DNA of 6,541 nt from an uncultured Eubacteriales bacterium (GCA_902493665.1 CABUQL010000077.1:1-6541); one strand, 5' to 3'; numbered from the stretch's first letter, positions 1-6,540 are shown. Notes: generated from the letters alone by a model not told the origin. Program-made: numbers and translations.

Positions 1-1
1 A

Positions 2-892
2 AACATTAAAATAGCAGGTGATGAGGACCACGCCACAGGCACCGGAAAGAGCCTTTCGTTAAAAGGCAGAACAAAGCAGGAACACAGAGTAAAACTTACC
101 GAATGTTTCGGAAATTCAACGTTCGGAGGCGGAGATCTGGGAAAAACATTTGAAATAAGCTGTTATGTTAAACCGAGCACGTCGGGAAATGTATGCATAG
201 GAGTTTACGGTCCGGCAAATACAACATATGCAACATCGCCTTATAAATCAAAAAAATCGGATGTTACAGAAGGTGAATGGAATAAAATAACATTAAACGT
301 AACAATCGATCAGACAATGGTTGATAAAAACGTTAATATGCTCGGAATAGGGCAGACCTCGGGTGCGGTAATTCCCGAAATGTATGTTGATGATATTTTA
401 ATTAAGGAACTCACAAAAACCGAAAACTTCGACGGTGATATTTCCGATATTTCATATGAGCACGGCGGAAATTACAGTAAATCAAATCTTCTTATTAAAG
501 ACGGTGCGGGAACAGACGGCAGCAAGGCATTTGCAATTACAAACCGTGTAAATGAGAGCGACCGGGGAAAACTTAAAAATTTCTTTAAACAAACAGAGTT
601 TGCACAAAGCGACATCGGAAAAACATACAAAGTTGCAATGAATGTAAAAGCCGATACGGCTACAAAAATAAGACTTGGAGTTTACGGAAAGAAGAATACA
701 CCTTATCAGACGCAGCCGCATTCATACGGAATTTATAATGTGGGAACTGATTGGAAAAGGATAATATTTGCATTTACGGTTGATCAAAACGCAGTCGAAA
801 ACTGTGCTGATATGCTCGGAATCTGCCAGACGGGAACGAACAGTGCAATTGCTGAAAACATTTATGTTGATGATATTGAAATTGTCGGCGCA
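2..892 (+). repeat. Tandem duplication of a binding-module coding segment, offset about 475-480 bp
   Basis: Two in-frame copies (about 2-412 and 425-892) share short identical DNA blocks at nearly constant offset. TATGTTGATGATATT occurs at 383-397 and 863-877, GGAGTTTACGG at 200-210 and 677-687, and ATGCTCGGAAT at 338-348 and 812-822. Elsewhere the copies have diverged considerably, so this is an old domain duplication and not a recent repeat or assembly error. Confidence 0.8.
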
Positions 893-1201
893 AAAGGTTA
901 TGAGCCTCTTATGAATATGGTATATCAAACGGCGTCTGCTACCAAAAACACCGACAGCGCAGTTGTAAATGTAAAGGTTGTACCGTGGATAAATTATGAT
1001 GAGGCTCTTGAAAGTTATGACGTTTGTGTGGCGTCATACAGAAACGGCGAGCTTTTGGATATTAAAACAGAAACCGTAACAAACACATCATCCGAAAATA
1101 ATATTTCAAAAACAGTAAATTACAGTGACGGCGATATTATAAAGACGTTTGTTTTAAACTCAAATGCTATGCCGCTTTGTAAAGATTTAGAATTAAATTA
1201 G
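2..1201 (+). CDS. C-terminal part of a modular secreted protein with two tandem carbohydrate-binding-like modules (5' end outside window)
   Basis: The frame is open from the first complete codon (position 2) to a TAG ending at 1201, giving 399 residues. The ATG at 317 lies inside a repeated module and has no good ribosome site, so the gene starts upstream of the window. Residues 1-137 and 142-297 are two copies of one module. Both contain a glycine-rich entry (ATGTGKSL / GTDGSKAF), a DLGKTFEI / DIGKTYKV strand, a GVYG motif, a W-N/K-x-I strand, MLGIxQT, and a closing YVDDI strand. This layout fits the CBM4/9-type beta-sandwich, which usually binds polysaccharide beside a catalytic domain. Residues 303-399 form a different small domain ending NSNAMPLC, resembling the C-terminal '...WDS...MKPL' domains of clostridial secreted glycosidases and lyases. 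The catalytic part, if any, lies upstream. Export is inferred from domain type, since no signal peptide is in view. The family match is by eye, so the sugar ligand is unknown. Confidence 0.8.
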   Translation, partial: NIKIAGDEDHATGTGKSLSLKGRTKQEHRVKLTECFGNSTFGGGDLGKTFEISCYVKPSTSGNVCIGVYGPANTTYATSPYKSKKSDVTEGEWNKITLNVTIDQTMVDKNVNMLGIGQTSGAVIPEMYVDDILIKELTKTENFDGDISDISYEHGGNYSKSNLLIKDGAGTDGSKAFAITNRVNESDRGKLKNFFKQTEFAQSDIGKTYKVAMNVKADTATKIRLGVYGKKNTPYQTQPHSYGIYNVGTDWKRIIFAFTVDQNAVENCADMLGICQTGTNSAIAENIYVDDIEIVGAKGYEPLMNMVYQTASATKNTDSAVVNVKVVPWINYDEALESYDVCVASYRNGELLDIKTETVTNTSSENNISKTVNYSDGDIIKTFVLNSNAMPLCKDLELN

Positions 1202-1225
1202 GGCAATATTAATGTGATAATGCTG

Positions 1226-1263
1226 AAAATGACGGGTTCATTTATATGAATCCGTCGTTTTTT
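1226..1263 (+). terminator. Intrinsic terminator after the binding-module gene
   Basis: An 11-bp stem pairs GACGGGTTCAT (1231-1241) with ATGAATCCGTC (1246-1256). It has one G-T wobble, a TTAT loop, and a six-T run at 1258-1263. It begins 30 bases after the stop codon. It isolates the upstream gene from the beta-helix gene, which has its own promoter. Confidence 0.9.
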
Positions 1264-1330
1264 GTGCAATATTGCTATTTTTTCTTTTTTTGTTTAATTC
1301 TTTTACAACTTTTTTTGTTAGTCTGTCTAA

Positions 1331-1366
1331 TTGAAAAAACCAACCCTTGTGTGATAAAATTATAAT
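1331..1366 (+). promoter_or_regulatory. Probable sigma-A promoter of the beta-helix protein / small protein operon
   Basis: TTGAAA (1331-1336) lies 18 bases before TAAAAT (1355-1360). That -10 is preceded by TG at 1352-1353, an extended -10 arrangement. A perfect TATAAT follows directly at 1361-1366 but has no well-spaced -35 box, so it may be an alternative register or simply part of the AT-rich melting region. Transcription would start roughly 35 bases before the ATG at 1403. The stretch 1264-1330 upstream is T-rich and shows no other gene-like feature. Confidence 0.65.
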
Positions 1367-1387
1367 AGTGTAATAAATTTGTTTATT

Positions 1388-1393
1388 GAGGAG
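1388..1393 (+). promoter_or_regulatory. Ribosome binding site deciding the start at 1403
   Basis: GAGGAG ends nine bases before ATG 1403. The frame stays open back to a TTG at 1379, but that codon lies upstream of this site, and starting there would add eight charged residues in front of the signal peptide. The ATG at 1403 is therefore preferred. Confidence 0.85.
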
Positions 1394-1402
1394 AAAATTC
1401 GA

Positions 1403-3604
1403 ATGAGAAAATTTTTAGTTTCACTTTTGGCTGTGTGTATGATTTTCTCAATGCTGTCAATAACATCTTTTGCATCTTCATCACCTGTTGACGTTGACGG
1501 TGTTGGGTATGATTCACTTTCAGCTGCAGTAAGTGCCTTGAAAAAAGACGGCACACTTCAAACAATTACGCTTAATGATAACGTAACAGCAACTGCAAAA
1601 ATAGCATTCCCAAGCGGCACAAATGTAGTTTTCGATCTTAATGGAAAAACATTATCAGTGTCGGGAATGGGTTCAAACGCAATTGAACTAAACGGAAACA
1701 TTACAATTAAAAACGGCACTGTTTATGACAACAGAGGATCATCAGGTGCATATACTTTAGATGTTTTTAAAGGTGGAAATTGTGTTCTAAAAGACAATTT
1801 GTTTATTAATTCTACTGCTGGCAGTGGTGCAATTACTGTCGACAAGCAAAACTCAACAACGCCAAGCTCGCTTACTGTTTATGATTCGGTAAAAATAAAT
1901 ACTGCATATAATGTAATTTTTGGATATGCTGATTCTATTGTAACTATTTACGGCGGTGAGTTTGTAAGTTCTGCAAAAGATGCCCGCGTTATGAAATTTA
2001 CAGGAGACAAAGGTTTAAAAGTATTCTATGGCGGAAAGATTATTAATAATAATGCAACTTCGTCGACATCGCTTGGTTCATTTATCAGCGGATATACAAA
2101 TGCAAAATACTATGGCGGAACATATTCATCGACATCATCTAAAGTAAACGTTGCTTCAAACAGTCTTACAACAAAAGACAACGGCGACAATACATATTCA
2201 ATCGTTCCGAAGGACAATGTGCCGATATTTGTTAATGAAAAACTCGGTATAGAAAATGTATTGGACGTAGTTTTGGCAGCATCTGATGAAGGAGATACAA
2301 TTAAACTTAAATCAGACACAACCTCATCAGATTTACTTACAATATCAAAAAGCATAGTTTTAGACCTTGACGGACACACATTTACTTCAACATATACAAC
2401 AACTACAGGCAATGCACCGTCAACAGTATGTGTGAAAAACAATGCAAACGTAACAATTTTAAACGGTAAAATTATAAACAGTTCTGACTCAACAACACCT
2501 AACTTCGGTATCGGTGTCGGAATGTCAGGTCAGACAGATACATCATCTCTTACCCTCGGTGGTGACGGAAAACCGTTTGAATTTTCGTCATTGTGTAAAA
2601 CAAATGCGATAAGTGTTTATTCACCCGAAAGCACTCTTACGGTTAATGACGGTGCAACAATTCTGGCCGCTAACGAAAATGCAGCAAACGCAATTTACAC
2701 ATACGGAAAACTTATTATAAACGGCGGTAATCTTTTAAATAACAACCCTGTTAAAAACAGTATGAAAGCAGTTTACGGTTCTGTTGTTGAAATTAACGGT
2801 GGGCACTTCCCCAACTATGTTGTGTGCCAGACTTCAGACATGACAATCAATGACGGTGTTTTTGATGCTCCGGATATAGCAGAATCAACTGCAACTCCTA
2901 AGATTTACGGCGGAACATTTAAAAACATTCCGAAGGGTATTGTAAGCGGAAAATATGCAGTTAAAAACGCAGAAGGAACATACAACATTAAAACTAAATA
3001 CGCTGCAAAAATCGCTACAGCTTATTATGCAGCTTTAGCACTTGCGGTAGATGAAGCTGATTCAGGTGCAGCAATCGACCTTAATGTAAACGGTGAATCT
3101 GCAACTGTAAGCAAAGCTCTTACAATTAACAAAAACGGATTTACTGCAAATATTACTGCCGGCGAAGGATATGAAGTAAGCGAAACAGAAACTGCTTATG
3201 TGGTTTCCGAAAAAGCTGACGAAGATCCGTTTGTAACTCTTCTTTCAAACATTAAGGCAAAAGATTACACAAGCGATAACGGAACAATGGTTATCCGTTA
3301 TGTAGCGCCTATTGATTCGCTTGATTACAAAATGGTTGGATTTATACTTGTAGACGCTGCAAACGAAGCTACAATCGATACTGCGTTTGACTGGCAGTCA
3401 AAGAGCAAAATTGTTTATACAGATATAACAGTAGGCAGTGACACATTTGCTCCTTCAGATTTTGCAGAAAATGCAAATTACGTATTCACAACGGCAATCG
3501 GAAATATTCCGGCAGGCGAAACTCCGGCAATCTCCCTTAAAGCATTTGCAATTAAGGCAGACGGAAGCATAGTATTCGGAAAACTTGTAAGACCTGTCAG
3601 ATAA
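1403..3604 (+). CDS. Secreted beta-helix-like (pectate-lyase-fold-like) repeat protein, probable surface adhesin or polysaccharide-interacting protein
   Basis: This is a complete 733-residue gene ending in TAA. Residues 1-24 are a signal peptide: MRK, a hydrophobic core, and a probable cut after SFA24. Three units follow. Unit 1 (about 29-270) and unit 2 (about 274-530) each open with a helix-like segment and an 'ITL/IKL' strand, then reach FDLNGKTL (77-84) or LDLDGHTF (320-327). They continue into short rungs rich in asparagine and glycine (ITIKNGTV, VTILNGKI, INGG, YGGEF, YGGTY, YGGTF) and close with a Tyr-Ser/Asn-Ile strand. Unit 3 (about 533-606) keeps only the opening. Rungs of this kind are typical of right-handed beta-helices. 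Residues 607-733 form a separate C-terminal domain (IRYVAPIDSLDYKMVGFI...) like those on clostridial exported proteins. No LPXTG signal, S-layer-homology repeat or dockerin is evident, so how it is retained at the surface is unclear. No pectate-lyase catalytic residues were identified, so binding or adhesion is likelier than catalysis. A 53-codon gene follows 19 bases later, probably on the same transcript. Confidence 0.85.
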   Translation: MRKFLVSLLAVCMIFSMLSITSFASSSPVDVDGVGYDSLSAAVSALKKDGTLQTITLNDNVTATAKIAFPSGTNVVFDLNGKTLSVSGMGSNAIELNGNITIKNGTVYDNRGSSGAYTLDVFKGGNCVLKDNLFINSTAGSGAITVDKQNSTTPSSLTVYDSVKINTAYNVIFGYADSIVTIYGGEFVSSAKDARVMKFTGDKGLKVFYGGKIINNNATSSTSLGSFISGYTNAKYYGGTYSSTSSKVNVASNSLTTKDNGDNTYSIVPKDNVPIFVNEKLGIENVLDVVLAASDEGDTIKLKSDTTSSDLLTISKSIVLDLDGHTFTSTYTTTTGNAPSTVCVKNNANVTILNGKIINSSDSTTPNFGIGVGMSGQTDTSSLTLGGDGKPFEFSSLCKTNAISVYSPESTLTVNDGATILAANENAANAIYTYGKLIINGGNLLNNNPVKNSMKAVYGSVVEINGGHFPNYVVCQTSDMTINDGVFDAPDIAESTATPKIYGGTFKNIPKGIVSGKYAVKNAEGTYNIKTKYAAKIATAYYAALALAVDEADSGAAIDLNVNGESATVSKALTINKNGFTANITAGEGYEVSETETAYVVSEKADEDPFVTLLSNIKAKDYTSDNGTMVIRYVAPIDSLDYKMVGFILVDAANEATIDTAFDWQSKSKIVYTDITVGSDTFAPSDFAENANYVFTTAIGNIPAGETPAISLKAFAIKADGSIVFGKLVRPVR

Positions 3605-3623
3605 TTGAAGAAAGGATTGAAAA

Positions 3624-3785
3624 ATGATGAAAAAAACATATACATCACCGAAAGCTGAAATTTCAGCATTTGTGACAGAAAATCCGATAACGGCTTCGGG
3701 TACTAATAACCTTACTTCAGCATCGGGTAAAGTATTTACTGTCAATGATTATGACCATGATTGGACAAAAAAACAAAGTAATTAG
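3624..3785 (+). CDS. Small 53-residue protein of the 'KKxYxxPxxEI...ITASG' type, function unknown
   Basis: A short frame starts at ATG 3624 and stops at TAG 3783-3785. AAGGA at 3612-3616 sits seven bases before it. A second ATG directly follows and could also serve. The product begins MMKKTYTSPKAEISAF, continues TENPITASG, then a Ser/Thr/Asn/Gly stretch, and ends with an acidic-aromatic tail (NDYDHDW) and TKKQSN. It has no cysteine, signal peptide or membrane segment. Small proteins with a Lys-rich start, Tyr-x-x-Pro, a Glu-Ile/Phe strand and an Ile-Thr-x-Ser-Gly turn recur in gut Clostridia, as far as I recall, and are usually annotated hypothetical. The 19-base gap from the beta-helix gene and the shared downstream terminator indicate co-transcription. 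Its role is unknown. A leader-plus-variable-tail peptide precursor is possible, but no modifying enzyme or exporter is visible here. The good ribosome site and the operon position make it likely to be a real gene. Confidence 0.78.
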   Translation: MMKKTYTSPKAEISAFVTENPITASGTNNLTSASGKVFTVNDYDHDWTKKQSN

Positions 3786-3806
3786 AATTGAATTTTTAAG
3801 GTGAAC

Positions 3807-3841
3807 AAAAAAGGAGATTGATTTTTTCAATCTTCTTTTTT
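3807..3841 (+). terminator. Intrinsic terminator ending the beta-helix / small-protein operon
   Basis: A 15-bp stem pairs 3807-3821 (A-run, then GGAGATTGA) with 3827-3841 (TCAATCTTC, then a T-run). It has one G-T wobble and a five-T loop. The A-run and T-run flanks give the U-tract. It lies 21 bases after the small gene's stop codon. Confidence 0.9.
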
Positions 3842-3938
3842 GATTTTGTATTAAATTTGTATTATCACATAGGATTTATTGGTTTTTTAGAAATCATACT
3901 GTTTTTTTCGAAATGTTACGCTAAATATTTAAAAACAA

Positions 3939-3973
3939 TTGACATTGTCAGAAACAAATTATATTATTATAAT
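3939..3973 (+). promoter_or_regulatory. Promoter region of the glycoside hydrolase gene with two overlapping registers
   Basis: TTGACA (3939-3944), a 17-base spacer and TATTAT (3962-3967) form one near-consensus sigma-A promoter. Shifted by six bases, TTGTCA (3945-3950), 17 bases and TATAAT (3968-3973) form a second. Either would give a leader of about 60 bases before ATG 4039. The rest of the spacer (3842-3938) is AT-rich and shows no gene or other clear signal. Confidence 0.75.
3940..3950. promoter_or_regulatory. Inverted repeat TGACA-T-TGTCA over the -35 boxes, possible operator
   Basis: A perfect 5-bp inverted repeat with a one-base centre overlaps both -35 hexamers. A dimeric repressor bound here would block both registers. 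It is short, and both half-sites are partly imposed by the -35 consensus, so chance is a real alternative. No regulator gene is present in the window. Confidence 0.35.
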
Positions 3974-4028
3974 AACATCTGTTTTGATAGTTGTTAATTA
4001 ATAATTTTGCCTTTAAATATGGCAGAAC

Positions 4029-4033
4029 GGAGA
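4029..4033 (+). promoter_or_regulatory. Ribosome binding site deciding the start at 4039
   Basis: GGAGA lies five bases before ATG 4039. The frame extends back to a TTG at 3991, but no Shine-Dalgarno sequence precedes it and the 16 extra residues do not look like part of the fold. The ATG at 4039 is therefore chosen. Confidence 0.75.
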
Positions 4034-4038
4034 TTGCT

Positions 4039-6039
4039 ATGAACGTAAAACTTACACGTATAAACGGTGCTCTTAAAATTGATATTGACGGAAAAATTAT
4101 CGAACCGCTTTCGTTTAAAAGTTTCAGACCGACAAAAAGAAATATTTCCGACTTTTATAATGCTGGGGTAAGGGCGTTTTGTATTCTCACAAGCGGTCTT
4201 AACAGCATTTTGGGTGTAAAATACTCAACATACGGCGAGTCGTGGATAGGGGACGAAGAATACGATTTTGAAAAAATTGATAATCAAATTGACTTATTTT
4301 TGGAAAACGCTCCAGACGCATATTTCTCGCTTATGATACAGGTTGATACGAGAGATTGGTATTTAAAAGAAAACGAAGGCTGCCCCGATTCGTTTAGGTG
4401 TATGTCGCAAACCGCTTGCAGCGACAAGTGGAAAGAGCTTGCAGGCAAATATTTAAAAGCGGTTATTTGCCATGTTGAAGAAAAATACGGCGATAAGTTT
4501 TACGGTTATTTTGTTTTGGGCGGAACGACAACGGAGTGGTTTAGCGAATTTGACTTTGAAGAAAGCCATCCTTACAAGCTTGAAGCATATAGAAAATATT
4601 TAAATGATGAAAATGTGATGATTCCAAAGCCGTATGACCGTGAGCTTTCAAGCGAAATTTCGTTTGTGCCGAGAAAAGAAAGAGTTAAAAACGGTCTGAA
4701 AGCTAACCTTTTAACTTACCGCAAATTTCATGCCGAAACAATTGCCGATACGGTTTTGTATTTTGCCAAAATCGCAAAAGAGGCAACAGACAGAAAAAAA
4801 CTTGTCGGTGTTTATTTCGGATATCTTTTCGAACTTATGAGCGAAAGACTTTGGAATGCGGGACATCTTGCGTATGAAAAAATTTACACGTCACAAGATA
4901 TTGATATGATTTCATCGCCGTCATCGTATTATTTCAGAGCATTTGACAGTGCGTCGCAGTTTATGATTACATATGACACTTTAAATAAACATAACAAGCT
5001 TTATTATCTTGAGTTTGACCATATTACACATATTGCCCCGTCGCATATTGACGGTTTTGAAATCCACGGCGGATGGTCAAAACCTAAAAGCAGTGCCGAA
5101 ACAATCGACCTTATGCGCCGCGATTTTATGCTTTGCGCCTCAAAAGGTGCGGCTCTTTGGTGGTTTGATATGTTTGAAGGCTGGTTCTATTCCGACGATA
5201 TGATGAATACAGTCAAAGATTTGATTGAGCTTTCAAAGAAGATGCCAAAATGCGAAAGTGCGGCTGAAATTGCCGTTATCGCCTCGCCGAAATCGTTGTA
5301 TTATGTTAATAAAAATTCAAAAATCAACAATGATGTGCTTTTAAATCAGCGTAAAGGCTTGTCGTATATATGTGCACCGTATGAAGTTTATTCTTCATGC
5401 GATATAAAAGATGTTGATTTTGACAAATACAAACTTTTTATTTTCTTAGATCAGTTTAATATTGACGAAACAGAGAAGAAAGTGATTGATGAAAAAATAA
5501 AGATAAGCGGCAAAAGCGCATTGTGGATATATGCACCGGGATATGCCGAAGAAGACGGATATGACGTTAATAGCATTTGCGACACAACCGGAATTACAAT
5601 TAAAATAAGCGATGAGCAGGAAAAAGAAATTGAATTCTCAGACACTGCTTACGGCGGTGAAGGTGCGGCAAATCCAACGTTTTTCGCCGATGATTCAAAT
5701 GCCGTTGTGCTTGGCAGATACAAAAATTCAAATAAGCCTGCGCTGGTATATAAAGATTTAAACGGATTTAAGTCGTTTTACAGTGCAAGGGGTGATATAC
5801 CTGCAAAAGTTTTAAGAGAAATTGCACACCTTGCGGTCGTAAAAACATACTGCGACAGTGACCTTGCAATGTATATCAACAAAAATATGATAGGCGTATA
5901 TACCGATAAAGAAGTTTGCATCAGTGCAGATGACGGAAACTATGTTGATGTGTTCTCCGGCAAAAAGTATGTTGCAAAAGACGGAAAAATGGATATACCG
6001 TCTGAAAACAAACGAAGCAAACTGTTTATAAAAGAATAG
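4039..6039 (+). CDS. Cytoplasmic glycoside hydrolase, clan GH-A, related to GH42 beta-galactosidases
   Basis: A 666-residue protein without signal peptide, so it probably acts on sugars already imported. Residues about 1-395 look like a (beta/alpha)8 barrel. An IDGK strand near the N-terminus is followed by YDFEKID, QVDTRDWY, and GYFVLGGTTTEWF, where E166 is the candidate acid/base. Next come ISSPSSYYFR (291-300), YYLEFDHITH (E325, candidate nucleophile) and LWWFDMFEGWFY (373-384). Residues about 405-590 (AEIAVIASP..., LLNQRKGLSYI, YKLFIFLDQF, LWIYAPGY) match the glutamine-amidotransferase-like trimerisation domain that follows the barrel in GH42. Residues about 595-666 form a small C-terminal beta domain. 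The length fits GH42 (roughly 650-700). The usual Asn-Glu before the acid/base is Thr-Glu here, so it belongs to a divergent GH42-like group, and the substrate cannot be stated. It has its own promoter and terminator and is transcribed alone. Catalytic residue assignments are by motif position only. Confidence 0.8.
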   Translation: MNVKLTRINGALKIDIDGKIIEPLSFKSFRPTKRNISDFYNAGVRAFCILTSGLNSILGVKYSTYGESWIGDEEYDFEKIDNQIDLFLENAPDAYFSLMIQVDTRDWYLKENEGCPDSFRCMSQTACSDKWKELAGKYLKAVICHVEEKYGDKFYGYFVLGGTTTEWFSEFDFEESHPYKLEAYRKYLNDENVMIPKPYDRELSSEISFVPRKERVKNGLKANLLTYRKFHAETIADTVLYFAKIAKEATDRKKLVGVYFGYLFELMSERLWNAGHLAYEKIYTSQDIDMISSPSSYYFRAFDSASQFMITYDTLNKHNKLYYLEFDHITHIAPSHIDGFEIHGGWSKPKSSAETIDLMRRDFMLCASKGAALWWFDMFEGWFYSDDMMNTVKDLIELSKKMPKCESAAEIAVIASPKSLYYVNKNSKINNDVLLNQRKGLSYICAPYEVYSSCDIKDVDFDKYKLFIFLDQFNIDETEKKVIDEKIKISGKSALWIYAPGYAEEDGYDVNSICDTTGITIKISDEQEKEIEFSDTAYGGEGAANPTFFADDSNAVVLGRYKNSNKPALVYKDLNGFKSFYSARGDIPAKVLREIAHLAVVKTYCDSDLAMYINKNMIGVYTDKEVCISADDGNYVDVFSGKKYVAKDGKMDIPSENKRSKLFIKE

Positions 6040-6060
6040 TGCATAAGAGAGCCAAAACTA

Positions 6061-6100
6061 AAAAAGCCGATATACAGTTAATTTTGTATATCGGCTTTTT
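6061..6100. terminator. Bidirectional terminator between convergent genes
   Basis: A perfect 15-bp stem pairs AAAAAGCCGATATAC (6061-6075) with GTATATCGGCTTTTT (6086-6100) around a 10-base loop. The A-run on one side and T-run on the other provide a U-tract for transcripts in both directions. It lies 21 bases after the glycosidase stop and 5 bases after the stop of the minus-strand gene, so it can end both. Confidence 0.93.
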
Positions 6101-6105
6101 GTATG

Positions 6106-6540
6106 TTAAATACTAAATCCGAACGATTTGACAATTTCATTAAGTTCGTTAATTTTTTCTTTTGTGCACGGATTTGTGTCTTTAAGCGGAAAATCAATGT
6201 TCATTTTCTTGTACTTTTCAATACACAAATTTCTAAACGGCAAAAGTTCAACTCTTTCAATGTTAGAAAAATCTTTTAAAAGAGTGCAAAGCTTTTTAAT
6301 GTTTTCGGCAGAATCGGTTATATTGGGAACGACAACGTGCCTTATCCATATCGGACTGTTTTTTTCTTCGCATTTTTTTATAAATGACAAAACGGTTTTA
6401 AGACTTGCTCCGCAGTATTTTTTGTATTCTTCCTCCGTCACAAATTTTAAATCGCATAAAACGAGGTCTGTATAATTTAAAAGTTCTTCGTCAAAATTCA
6501 CGCCGCCTGTTGTATCAAGCGCAGTGTGAACACCGTTTTC
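6106..6540 (-). CDS. pflA: Pyruvate formate-lyase-activating-enzyme-like radical SAM protein, C-terminal part (5' end outside window)
   Basis: The minus-strand frame runs from the window edge to a TAA at 6106-6108, showing the last 144 residues of a protein normally about 240-250 long. The family uses a 4Fe-4S cluster and S-adenosylmethionine to install the glycyl radical on pyruvate formate-lyase or a relative in the cytoplasm. Visible family motifs are HTALDTTGG (residues 5-13), CDLKF (29-33, matching the family LDLK/LDIK), WIRHVVVPNITD, and VELLPF followed by EKY. The Asp-Thr and Asp-x-Lys pairs correspond to the cation and SAM-binding area described for the E. coli enzyme. The N-terminal CxxxCxxC cluster motif lies beyond the window. 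The usual LPYHxLG loop reads LPFRNLC here, so arginine (R103 in this fragment) replaces the conserved histidine. This may mark a subclade or a different glycyl-radical partner, so the symbol is a best family name. The GTG at 6499-6501 is an internal valine, not the start. Confidence 0.85.
   Translation of the reverse strand, partial: ENGVHTALDTTGGVNFDEELLNYTDLVLCDLKFVTEEEYKKYCGASLKTVLSFIKKCEEKNSPIWIRHVVVPNITDSAENIKKLCTLLKDFSNIERVELLPFRNLCIEKYKKMNIDFPLKDTNPCTKEKINELNEIVKSFGFSI

Noticed and set aside
317..319. ATG 317 as the start of the first gene
   Set aside because: The frame is open upstream to the window edge, and the upstream residues belong to the first of two homologous modules.
1379..1402. 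Upstream TTG extension of the beta-helix gene
   Set aside because: It overlaps the ribosome site region and would put eight extra residues before a normal signal peptide; ATG 1403 has correct Shine-Dalgarno spacing.
2110..2442. 110-residue minus-strand open frame inside the beta-helix gene
   Set aside because: It is antisense to a well-supported gene, has no ribosome site or recognisable domain, and its composition follows from the threonine/serine-rich sense strand.
3455..3745. Minus-strand open frame across the 3' end of the beta-helix gene and the small gene
   Set aside because: It is antisense to two supported plus-strand genes, lacks domain features, and its cysteine-rich look comes from reverse reading of GCA/ACA codons.
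1403..3785. Toxin-antitoxin or bacteriocin-immunity pair formed by the beta-helix gene and the small gene
   Set aside because: No toxin domain, double-glycine leader, cysteines or membrane segment is visible; co-transcription alone does not support it.
3991..4038. Upstream TTG start for the glycoside hydrolase
   Set aside because: No Shine-Dalgarno precedes it, it lies close to the predicted transcription start, and GGAGA at 4029-4033 fits ATG 4039.
6128..6475. 115-residue plus-strand open frame opposite the activase gene
   Set aside because: The minus-strand reading has clear radical SAM activase motifs; the plus-strand frame is a hydrophobic shadow with no promoter or ribosome site.
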